Shown here: positions 9,838 through 16,682 of the stretch, in pieces | Layout of the letters: every line of letters starts with the position of its first letter | How positions within the stretch are numbered: position 1 is the stretch's first letter | Assembly (NCBI GenBank): GCA_964650405.1 | Contig: CAZYTO010000084.1 | Location: forward strand, 1 to 19,208 | Reading direction: 5' to 3' | Length of the DNA stretch: 19,208 nucleotides | DNA from: CAZYTO01 sp964650405 | Lineage (GTDB): Bacteria; Acidobacteriota; Thermoanaerobaculia; Gp7-AA8 | Program-made: the position numbers and the translations under genes | The notes under the pieces: generated by a model | The model's input: only the letters and a program-made list of their open reading frames with translations | Databases searched by the model: none | What the model was told of the DNA's origin: nothing

Positions 9838-10027
9838 CGCCAGCAGCCCGTGCGCGAACCAGCGACGGTCGAAGCCCTGGCGATCGCTGAGGATGACGGG
9901 ACGGGTGGCGGTGGGCGGGTTTGGGTGGGTCGTGACGGCTCTCCCTTCGGGACTAGGGTACTCCGGACCTTTATCCGTCGCTTCACCGTGTCCTTTCCCT
10001 CGACCTGGACACCCTGTACGGCCGTAC

Positions 10028-10705
10028 TTGGGCGATGCTCATTGCTCCTATCCTTCAGGCATCTGCGCCCCTCAACTCGTCCTCCTCACGCCGGGGAACG
10101 CTGTTCACGTCGGACCGCAGTTGCCGGACATTCCCGTAGCGATCCGCTTGACAGCTCGCAACGAGCTCCTGGTGGCAACGACAGGCAATCTTCTGCGAAT
10201 CGATCCTGTGAGCGGTGTGGTGCTGGCGGCGCCCGCGATTCCGGTCAATGGTTCGGAGCGTGCAATTGACGTCGACAGCGACAGCACTGGCTGCACGGGA
10301 GCCGTGGCACTGTCAACCCGGATCCTGCTAGTCGAGCTCTGCGCGAGCGATCCTGCCTGGAGTGATCTCGTTCTTGACGTGACTTCACAGAAAGACGGCG
10401 ACTTCCAAGGCGTCAGATTTGCCAGGAACGGCGATCTGTTCGTGTTGTCGCGCGCCTTGCGCCGAGTCGACCGGCACGGATCGGTAAAACAAACGTGGTC
10501 GCTATCTCTCGGCGGTTCGTGCGCGATGGACATCGACGACGCGGAGAGGTACGCCGTCTTGGGGTGCGGAACGATGTTGTCGCGTCTCGACCTGACGAGC
10601 GGTGCGATGATGACAACCCAGGCAAAAAACGCGCAGTACATCCGAGGCGTCAGCATTCGGCGTGAGGCGCGGCCTTCGTACCATCGACGCGCAGCGAAGC
10701 ATTAG
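10028..10705 (+). CDS. Beta-propeller-like protein, start uncertain, possibly 5'-truncated
   Basis: From about 10080 the frame reads like a propeller protein: VAIRLTARNELLVATTGNLL, then RIDPVSGVVL, DGDFQGVRFARNGDLFVLSR, LRRVDRHGSVKQTW, MDIDDAERYAVLGCG and LSRLDLTSGAMM. Spacing and sequence recall repeat proteins of the G-D-FQGVRF-x-NGDL type that are common in secreted bacterial proteins. The open frame extends back to 9893, but that part overlaps, antisense, the FAD gene's N-terminal coding region and looks non-coding. No ATG, signal peptide or ribosome site precedes the protein-like part; the TTG at 10028 is a placeholder. Base composition is clearly lower in G+C than on either side. It may be a decayed or transferred gene fragment, so treat the function as unknown. 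Confidence 0.45.
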   Translation: MGDAHCSYPSGICAPQLVLLTPGNAVHVGPQLPDIPVAIRLTARNELLVATTGNLLRIDPVSGVVLAAPAIPVNGSERAIDVDSDSTGCTGAVALSTRILLVELCASDPAWSDLVLDVTSQKDGDFQGVRFARNGDLFVLSRALRRVDRHGSVKQTWSLSLGGSCAMDIDDAERYAVLGCGTMLSRLDLTSGAMMTTQAKNAQYIRGVSIRREARPSYHRRAAKH

Positions 10706-10777
10706 AGCGGCATGGAACAGGACTCGGTTCCGCGGAAGACTTCGCGCCGGGCGGGGTGATGGCGGCGGAGTGTGGGG

Positions 10778-10807
10778 GCCGGCGCGCAGACCATGCTGCG
10801 CGCCGGC
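10778..10807 (-). terminator. Strong hairpin after the TonB-dependent receptor gene
   Basis: GCCGGCGCGCAG and CTGCGCGCCGGC form a perfect 12-bp stem with a 6-base loop (ACCATG). The stem begins eight bases beyond the receptor's stop codon (10816-10818). No T-run follows in the minus direction, so it may work as a stabilising 3' end or a Rho-assisted stop. The other part of the 10706-10815 gap holds nothing else recognised. Confidence 0.75.
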
Positions 10808-10815
10808 GCCGGGAA

Positions 10816-13800
10816 TCAACCCTGGAAGCGGAAGCCGATGAAGTAGTACCGGCCGTTGTCGTACACGGCCCGAGGACGGAACTTGTCGGTGTCGAACTGC
10901 ACGATCTTCTGGTTCGTGAGGTTGACGCCGTCGACCGTGAATGTGATGCCGCGGAAGACGTTGAACGCCAGTGACGCGTCCAGCGACTTCAGCGCGTCCT
11001 GATTCAGCCGCGTCGAGCGGTCGAACGTCACGAAGAACGCCGAGCGGTAGCTGTAGGCCAGGCGGGCGGCGAACTTCTCGTTCTCGAAGAAGCCGACCAG
11101 ATTTCCGGAGTTCTTCGAGTTGCCCGGGATCTGGAGGCCGGGATCGTCGGCAGAGGCGTCGGAGTAGGTGTAGTTGCCCTGGATGCCGAATCCGTGGGCC
11201 AGCTTCTGCAGCAACGCCAGCTCCATTCCCTTCACCTTGCCGCCGCCGCCGTTCACGCGCTGATTGATCGTGAACTGGCAACTGTACCGGTTGGGAAACG
11301 CCGTCGTGAAGGCCGGTGTGCAGAGCGACAGGTTGGGCGTATCGGTCTGGACCAGAAAGGCCTGCTGCACCGGGTGGTCGGTGATGAACGACTGGATCTT
11401 CTTGTAGAAGACCGCGCCGGTCAAGACCTCGTCTTTCCCGTGGTACCACTCGAGGGAGGCGTCCGCCTGATTGGCGCGGTACGGATCGATGTTGGGATCG
11501 CCACCCTGACCGGTGAGGGAACCGGGGTTGAGGGTCACGCGCGGCGAAACGTCGGTGAAGTCCGGGCGCGCCATCGTGCGGGCTGCGGCAACGCGCAGGA
11601 CGAGCTCCGGGCTGAGATTGCGCGAGAAGTTGGCGCTGGGCAGATAGTCCCAGTAGCCCCGGTTCGCCGAGACGTGGGTGAAATTGCCGAAGGCGTTCTG
11701 GATCTCCCCAGCCCCGCCGACGACATTGCCGGTCGAGGTCTGGTCCGTGTGCACGAGGCGGAGGCCGACATTCCCCTTCCAGTCGCCCGCCTTCAGGTTG
11801 GCCATGGCGTACCCGCCGCCGACCTTTTCCTCCACCGAAAAGACCTCGGGCGGATTCGGGATGCGATTTCCGGTGAAGGCGCCGGAGAGAATCTTCTCCA
11901 CACCCTTCCGGTCGACCGTCCAGTAGGAGGTCAGCGTTCCGGACGCGGCCAGGCCGCTGAGGAAGTCGCCCGGGGTGAGACCCGCGGCAAAGTTGGAAGG
12001 CAGGCACGGACCGCCGCCGCAGCCGGTGGCCGACAGCGGGAGGAAGAAGCCGCCGTAGGTCGTGGCCTCGAAGTCCGTGTCGCGCTTGTGATCGGTGTAC
12101 TTCACGCCGAACTTGACCGACTTCAGCGGGCCGGCGCTCAGATAGTGCTCGGCGTCGGCGTAGGTGTAGTTTTCCTTGTCGAGGTTCGTGATGTGGTGCA
12201 GCGACGCGAAGTCGAACTGCATCGCACTCGGCTTTTTCGGATCGAGGTTGAGGAACTGCACCTGCGGCGTGCCGCCGCGAAGGTCGTAGTGGAACGCAGC
12301 CGGCGCGCCAAACTCGACGAACGGCTGCGAGTCGGTGTCGCCGTTCGCCTTCGTGTAGCCGTTGTCGAAGTGGAAGACCCAGAACTGGCTCGGCGTGTAC
12401 GTGCCGTCGAGGTCGCCGTACCACGTCCTGGCGAACGCCTTGCGGTCGATGGCGTCGTAAACGGCGCCGCGGCCGCCCGGCGTGGACGTGATCACGCCGG
12501 CCACGACCGTGTCGCCGACCACGGTGGGACTGGTGAGCGTGCCGCCGCCGCCGAGGGCGTTGGAGCCCCAGGCCAGGTAGTTCGCGTTGATGTTGTTGGC
12601 GCCGAAGCGGGACCAGAAGCCGTTCAGGTTGAGCTCGAAGTGGTCCGTGGGCTTGAACTGATATTCGCCGTTAAAGGCCTTGCGCTCGCGCTCCTGCTGA
12701 AAAAGCGCCGAGCCGATGAGCGACGGAACGAGCAGGTTGGTTCCGGTCTGCGGGAAGTAGCCCAGGACCTCGACGCCGTCGCGGCGGATGTTGCGCTTGT
12801 CGAGAATGCCGGAGAGGAGGACGCCCATGTTGTTCGCGTCGTTTTTCCAACTGTACAGGAGGGAGAGGTTGGGCTTGTTCGTGTTGGACTTCTCCGTATA
12901 CGCGTCCTGGATTGAGCCGGCGTATACCCCCGGTTTGAGGTCGAGCGGCTTGCGGGTCCGGACGTCGATCGTGCCGCCGATGCCTCCTTCGTCGAGCTCC
13001 GCGGTCGGGCTCTTGTAGACCTTGAGCAGTCCGATGAGCTCCGAAGGCAACAGCAGGTAGTTGAAGCTGCGCGTGGCAGCGAGCTGTTCGAGCACGAACC
13101 AGTCGGCGACGGCGACATTGTGCCCGTTCACGGTGGTGTGGACGAGGTTCGGCGCCACGCCGCGCAGCGAGACGCGCTCGCCTTCGCCGAACTCGCGGTT
13201 GATGACCACTCCGGGGACGCGCGACACCGCTTCGGCCAGGTTCTTGTCGGGGAGCTTGTTCACGTCCTTGGCGGCCACGGCGTCGACGATGGCGTCCGCC
13301 TCGCGCTTGACCTTCACCGCTTCAGCAAGCGACTCCGAGAGGCCGACGACGGTAATCTCCTCCGTGACGGGAGGCTGCTGCGCTTGATCGGCTGCTTTCG
13401 CCGGCTGCGGAGCCGGTTGTGGAGCCGGTTGCGGAGGAGTCTGTGCCGGCTCGCTGGCGTCACTCACTTCGGAGCCTCCAGCGGAACGCCCGATCCGGCC
13501 GGCCGCTTCACCCCTGCTGTGGGCACGTACTTCGATCGTCTTTTCGTTCAGCGGCTGAAACGTCAAATCCGTGCCGCTCAAAAGACGGGAGAGTGCCGCT
13601 TCCGTCGTGAACCGTCCTTCGAGCGCCGGAGCGCGGCGCCCATTGACCGCTCTGGAGAAGCAGACAATCTGAATGCCGGACTGTTTGGCGAATTCCTGGA
13701 GGGCCTGGTTCAACGGTTGTGCGTCGATATTCAGCCGGAATTCGGCAGGCTCTCGTCCGTTCGCCTGCGCATGCGCCAATATGAGGCAGGTGAGGGTAAC

Positions 13801-13833
13801 TGCAATGACTCTGACGACGACTCTACCAGCCAT
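10816..13833 (-). CDS. TonB-dependent outer-membrane receptor with STN signalling domain
   Basis: A 1005-residue outer-membrane transducer. Order: signal peptide (about 1-25); STN domain about 31-103 (FRLNIDAQPLNQALQEFAKQ ... IEVRA); a flexible Pro/Gln/Ala linker (about 125-157) with QPAPQPAPQPA; a TonB-box-like EEITVVG at 158-164; a plug about 170-300 with VPGVVI, VSLRGV and GGTIDVRTRKPLDL; and a beta-barrel ending in FRFQG, a near-terminal aromatic strand. It resembles the Xanthomonas/Caulobacter-type receptors that take up oligosaccharides. An STN domain with FecR and an ECF sigma gene just upstream indicates surface signalling. ATG at 13833 has GGGGAGGT eight bases upstream. The GH20 hexosaminidase nearby points to chitooligosaccharides or GlcNAc, but the substrate is inferred. 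Confidence 0.93.
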   Translation of the reverse strand: MAGRVVVRVIAVTLTCLILAHAQANGREPAEFRLNIDAQPLNQALQEFAKQSGIQIVCFSRAVNGRRAPALEGRFTTEAALSRLLSGTDLTFQPLNEKTIEVRAHSRGEAAGRIGRSAGGSEVSDASEPAQTPPQPAPQPAPQPAKAADQAQQPPVTEEITVVGLSESLAEAVKVKREADAIVDAVAAKDVNKLPDKNLAEAVSRVPGVVINREFGEGERVSLRGVAPNLVHTTVNGHNVAVADWFVLEQLAATRSFNYLLLPSELIGLLKVYKSPTAELDEGGIGGTIDVRTRKPLDLKPGVYAGSIQDAYTEKSNTNKPNLSLLYSWKNDANNMGVLLSGILDKRNIRRDGVEVLGYFPQTGTNLLVPSLIGSALFQQERERKAFNGEYQFKPTDHFELNLNGFWSRFGANNINANYLAWGSNALGGGGTLTSPTVVGDTVVAGVITSTPGGRGAVYDAIDRKAFARTWYGDLDGTYTPSQFWVFHFDNGYTKANGDTDSQPFVEFGAPAAFHYDLRGGTPQVQFLNLDPKKPSAMQFDFASLHHITNLDKENYTYADAEHYLSAGPLKSVKFGVKYTDHKRDTDFEATTYGGFFLPLSATGCGGGPCLPSNFAAGLTPGDFLSGLAASGTLTSYWTVDRKGVEKILSGAFTGNRIPNPPEVFSVEEKVGGGYAMANLKAGDWKGNVGLRLVHTDQTSTGNVVGGAGEIQNAFGNFTHVSANRGYWDYLPSANFSRNLSPELVLRVAAARTMARPDFTDVSPRVTLNPGSLTGQGGDPNIDPYRANQADASLEWYHGKDEVLTGAVFYKKIQSFITDHPVQQAFLVQTDTPNLSLCTPAFTTAFPNRYSCQFTINQRVNGGGGKVKGMELALLQKLAHGFGIQGNYTYSDASADDPGLQIPGNSKNSGNLVGFFENEKFAARLAYSYRSAFFVTFDRSTRLNQDALKSLDASLAFNVFRGITFTVDGVNLTNQKIVQFDTDKFRPRAVYDNGRYYFIGFRFQG

Positions 13834-13904
13834 GTTCTAGACCTCCCCGCGTGGTGAAGTTGATTCTTTCAATGGATCTTTGTAGTAGTAGAGCGTTTTA
13901 CTGC

Positions 13905-15023
13905 TCAGTCTGGCCCCCCTCGGGGCGAAGATTCTTCGACGCGAACGGCCACTGGACCATCGCCGCCCGTTTCTGCGCTGGATTTGTCGACGCGAACGCC
14001 GGGAATGTGGGACAGGAACGCGAGGAACGATTCCGGGTCGTTTGCGTCGAAGACTCCCGTGATTTCCTGCCGCCGCAGCTCAGGGTCCATGATCCTCACC
14101 TGGAGCCGGTTGTAACGGTTGAATTCCTCGGCGACCTCGCCGATGGGGCGGTCGTCGAAAATCAGGCGTCGCTGCGTCCACGCAGTGACAGGCGCGACGT
14201 TCTTGACGCGCTCCAGTGCGCCCATTCCGGACGCGGTGACGATCACGCGCTCGGAGGCAGCCACGCTGGCGGGAGTGGCTGGTCTCTGTAATAGACGCCG
14301 CAGATCGGCGCCTCGCTGCTGTACGAGAACGCGACCCTCCAGAACGGTGACCGTGGTGCGCTCTCCCCGCCGATCGACGTTGAAGCGCGTACCGACGGCG
14401 CGGATCACGGTCGTACCTGCAATGACCTCGAACGGCCGCCTGGAATCGTGCGCAACTTTGAACAGCGCCTCTCCCTGGACGAGGCGAACCACGCGCCGAT
14501 CGCGCCGGAAATCGACCTCCACTTTCGACAGCGTATTTAGAGTGACCACGGAGCTGTCCTCCAGAATCACCGATCGCTGTTCTCCCAATGCCGTGTGATA
14601 GCTTTCCGGACCACGCATGTAGGTCCAGACGGCGGCTACGACGAACGTCAGGACCGCCGCAACGCCGGCCGCGAGCGCGCGGCCGAATTTGACCGGCAGT
14701 CGCTCCCGGAGAGCCGTACGGCGCGCCTCAAAAGGGGACTTGCGCTCGAGCGGGATGATTTCTGCGGACGCGGTCCTGGCCTCTTCGATGAGCGACTCCG
14801 TGGGTACGTCCGGCCACCGTACGTCGCCGGTACGGAGTGCGCTGTGGAGAGATGCCAGGCGTAAATAGGCTTCGACACGCTCGGGAGAGCGCGTCACCCA
14901 TTCTGCGAATGCACGATGTTCGTCGGCAGTGCAGCCGTCGCTGTGCAGCGTCACCCACCATTGCGCTGCTTCTTCGGAAATGGCTGCTGCCGTGTCGAGT
15001 GCGCCAAAGTCATGGGATTTCAT
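13905..15023 (-). CDS. FecR-family anti-sigma / sigma regulator
   Basis: A 372-residue single-pass inner-membrane regulator. The cytoplasmic N-terminal domain about 15-60 (EEAAQWWVTLHSDGCTADE, SPERVEAYLRL) is the FecR N-terminal, sigma-binding type. One helix lies at 116-135. The periplasmic FecR domain is about 142-235 (YHTALGEQRSVILEDSSVVT, VRLVQGEALFKVAH, VRAVGTRFNV-type core). A C-terminal domain at 287-346 (RLIFDDRPIGEVAEEFNRYN ... GVFDANDPESFLAFL) is STN-like. It should bind the receptor's STN domain and pass the ligand-occupied state to the sigma factor. It starts 15 bp after the sigma gene stop, with GGAAAG about ten bases before the ATG, and ends 71 bp before the receptor start. The order sigma-FecR-receptor is the standard Fec-type arrangement. 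Confidence 0.9.
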   Translation of the reverse strand: MKSHDFGALDTAAAISEEAAQWWVTLHSDGCTADEHRAFAEWVTRSPERVEAYLRLASLHSALRTGDVRWPDVPTESLIEEARTASAEIIPLERKSPFEARRTALRERLPVKFGRALAAGVAAVLTFVVAAVWTYMRGPESYHTALGEQRSVILEDSSVVTLNTLSKVEVDFRRDRRVVRLVQGEALFKVAHDSRRPFEVIAGTTVIRAVGTRFNVDRRGERTTVTVLEGRVLVQQRGADLRRLLQRPATPASVAASERVIVTASGMGALERVKNVAPVTAWTQRRLIFDDRPIGEVAEEFNRYNRLQVRIMDPELRRQEITGVFDANDPESFLAFLSHIPGVRVDKSSAETGGDGPVAVRVEESSPRGGPD

Positions 15024-15038
15024 ACAGTCGGCTTTCCA

Positions 15039-15530
15039 TTAGAACCGTAAGCCCCGGCGGAGGCGCTCATAGCCGTGGGCGAGGTGGCGTTTGACTTGTC
15101 GTTCGGTGAGCCCCAGCAGCCGCGCGATCTCCTTGCTGGCTCGCTCGTCGCGCAGTTTCAGAACGAGAACCGCGCGGGTCATCGGTGAGAACGTCGCCAG
15201 GACCTGGTCGAATCGCTCCTGAAGAATTCTCTGGTCCAGCTCGAGCTCAGGCGTCCGCTCGTCGACGAGCAGGTCCTCTTCCACCGTCGTCTGCAGATCT
15301 TCGCGAGGATGGCTTTCCCGCCACTCGGCGACGATATGGCTGGCCACGCGGATCAGGTACGCTTCCGGGTTGCGTACCTGGCGAAGGTCAGGAGAGCGCA
15401 GGAGCCGGAGATACGTCTCTTGTGCCAGGTCCTCGATGTCGACGGCCATTCGGACCCGCCGCCCGAGAAACCGAAGCAGATTCCGGTTCCATCGTTGGCG
15501 CCAGCTCGCGATGAGGAGATCGTTGGACAT
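15039..15530 (-). CDS. ECF (FecI-like) RNA polymerase sigma factor
   Basis: A 163-residue group IV sigma factor. Sigma region 2 is about residues 15-75 (FLGRRVRM, DIEDLAQETYLRLLRSPDLR, NPEAYLIRVASHIVAEW). Sigma region 4, about 105-160, carries the helix-turn-helix (SPMTRAVLVLKLRDERASKE, IARLLGLTERQVKRHLAHGYERL). The DIEDLAQETYLRL core-binding helix is characteristic of the FecI group. It should direct polymerase to the downstream receptor promoter when FecR is activated by the substrate-loaded receptor. It is first in the minus-strand unit and lies back to back with lacI across a 182-bp spacer. Ribosome-site support at ATG 15530 is weak. Product identity is firm; the regulon is inferred. Confidence 0.93.
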   Translation of the reverse strand: MSNDLLIASWRQRWNRNLLRFLGRRVRMAVDIEDLAQETYLRLLRSPDLRQVRNPEAYLIRVASHIVAEWRESHPREDLQTTVEEDLLVDERTPELELDQRILQERFDQVLATFSPMTRAVLVLKLRDERASKEIARLLGLTERQVKRHLAHGYERLRRGLRF

Positions 15531-15567
15531 CGTCTCGTTGCCGTGACCGGAAAGGTCATCGCCTCCA

Positions 15568-15579
15568 TCTCTGTAGAGA
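15568..15579. promoter_or_regulatory. Small palindrome in the sigma-side leader
   Basis: TCTCTGTAGAGA has two perfect 5-bp arms around GT. It lies 38 bases before the sigma factor start in the divergent spacer. It could be a regulator site or an RNA hairpin in the sigma leader. Support is position and symmetry only. Confidence 0.3.
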
Positions 15580-15666
15580 GCAAATCCCGAAGTTTGGCCC
15601 CCCGGCTGCTGCCGGGTGCCGGCCCCGAGGGTCGCTGGGAGAACCGCCCGTACGTGTGGATACTAA

Positions 15667-15682
15667 GCTAATACGAATTAGC
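15667..15682. promoter_or_regulatory. Candidate LacI-family operator, GCTAATACGAATTAGC
   Basis: The two 8-base halves match at 7 of 8 positions around a central CG, the hallmark of LacI/GalR-family operators. It lies 31 bp before the lacI start in the divergent spacer. Its right half overlaps the proposed -35 hexamer (15678-15683), a typical layout for repression. I infer that the adjacent LacI protein binds here to control its own operon and possibly the divergent sigma-FecR-receptor unit. Confidence 0.65.
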
Positions 15683-15705
15683 AGCCCATGCAAGTGCCGT
15701 ATACT
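15678..15705 (+). promoter_or_regulatory. Candidate sigma-70-type promoter for lacI-GH20-PTS
   Basis: TTAGCA (15678-15683) and TATACT (15700-15705) are separated by 16 bp, matching 4 of 6 and 5 of 6 consensus bases. The -10 box ends seven bases before the lacI ATG at 15713, so transcription would begin at or next to the start codon, giving a leaderless mRNA. This agrees with the absence of any Shine-Dalgarno sequence there. Confidence 0.5.
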
Positions 15706-15712
15706 GGTACGT

Positions 15713-16675
15713 ATGTCGGTGCGCATGAAGGACATCGCCGCGGAATTGGACCTGTCCCAGACCACCGTCTCGCACGTTCTTCGCGGCCGCGACGCCGAAT
15801 TCCGGATCGGAGCGGACACCGCCCGCCGCGTCCGCGAGGCGGCCCGGCGCCTCAACTACCGGCCCAGCGCGATCGCCCGCAGTCTGAAAGCGCACCGCGC
15901 CTATTCCATCGCCCTGGCCGCCGGCGATCTGGCCAATCCCTTCTGGGCCGGCCTGGCCGTGGCCGCGCAGCAGGAGGCCGAGCGTCACGGCTACATGCTC
16001 ATCGTCTATCACACCGCGGAAGCGCTGGAGAAGGAGCACCAGCTCGTAGAGATGCTTCGCCAGAGGCGCGTCGACGGTCTGATCCTCTCCCCCGCGCATC
16101 TCAAGCCGCGGCACCTCGCGGCGCTGCGTGAAGAAGGCCGTCCGTTCGTGCTCGTCGACCGAGCCATCGGCGGACTGGCCGTTCCCTCCGTCGTCACCGA
16201 CAGCATCGCCGGCCTGCAGCTCGCGGTCGATCACCTGGCCGGCAAAGGGCACACCCATATCGGCTACCTCGGTGGGCCGACGCACATTCCGACGTTTCGC
16301 GATCGCCTGGTCGGGTTCCGCCGGGCCATGGCCAAGCACCGGCTCGCGCCGGGCTCCTGCGTCACGGCCGCATCCGACCCCGAGGCCGCGCACAACGCGG
16401 CGCTGCGCCTGTTGAAGCGGCGGCCGGCGGCCACGGCCGTCATCGCCGCGAACTTCTGGTTGACCGTCGGACTTCTTCGCGCTGCGCCGGACGACGTGGT
16501 CGTCGTCGGTTTCGACGACATCTATCTCGCCGACCTCCTGCGACGGCCGGTCACCACCGTCGTCCAGCCGCTGGAGAAGCTCGGTCAGCAGTCCGTGCGC
16601 CTCCTGCTCGAGGAGATCGACAAACCGGGACGGCGGCGCAACATCGTGCTGGCGCCGCGGCTGATCGTGCGCTGA
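15713..16675 (+). CDS. LacI-family transcriptional repressor
   Basis: A 320-residue repressor with an N-terminal HTH (MKDIAAELDLSQTTVSHVLR, residues 5-24) and a hinge helix with the minor-groove leucine (RPSAIARSLKA, 50-60). The periplasmic-binding-protein-like effector domain (about 64-320) includes ALAAGDLANPFWAGL, DGLILSP, FVLVDRAI, VVTDSIAGLQLAVDHL and VVVVGFDDIYLADLL. The ATG at 15713 is taken over an upstream in-frame ATG at 15656 that lies before the promoter and operator; ATG 15725 is also possible. The effector is probably an amino sugar or its phosphate, because the next gene, seven bases on, is a GH20 hexosaminidase. It would function as a NagR-like local regulator. That identity is inferred from context. 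Confidence 0.92.
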   Translation: MSVRMKDIAAELDLSQTTVSHVLRGRDAEFRIGADTARRVREAARRLNYRPSAIARSLKAHRAYSIALAAGDLANPFWAGLAVAAQQEAERHGYMLIVYHTAEALEKEHQLVEMLRQRRVDGLILSPAHLKPRHLAALREEGRPFVLVDRAIGGLAVPSVVTDSIAGLQLAVDHLAGKGHTHIGYLGGPTHIPTFRDRLVGFRRAMAKHRLAPGSCVTAASDPEAAHNAALRLLKRRPAATAVIAANFWLTVGLLRAAPDDVVVVGFDDIYLADLLRRPVTTVVQPLEKLGQQSVRLLLEEIDKPGRRRNIVLAPRLIVR

Positions 16676-16682
16676 AGAGACC

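Noticed and set aside
8269..10269. 666-residue plus-strand open frame opposite the FAD oxidoreductase
   Set aside because: It mirrors the flavoprotein codon for codon, is Arg/Val/His-rich, and has no recognisable motif or start signal.
10105..10656. 183-residue minus-strand open frame opposite the propeller-like gene
   Set aside because: Ser/Arg/Thr-rich shadow without motifs, while the plus strand shows repeated propeller-type blades.
11194..12915. 573-residue plus-strand open frame opposite the TonB-dependent receptor
   Set aside because: Antisense shadow of a strongly supported receptor gene; no motif of its own.
15656..15712. Upstream ATG for LacI adding 19 residues
   Set aside because: The extension would span the operator-like palindrome and the -10 box and precedes the normal start of the LacI HTH.
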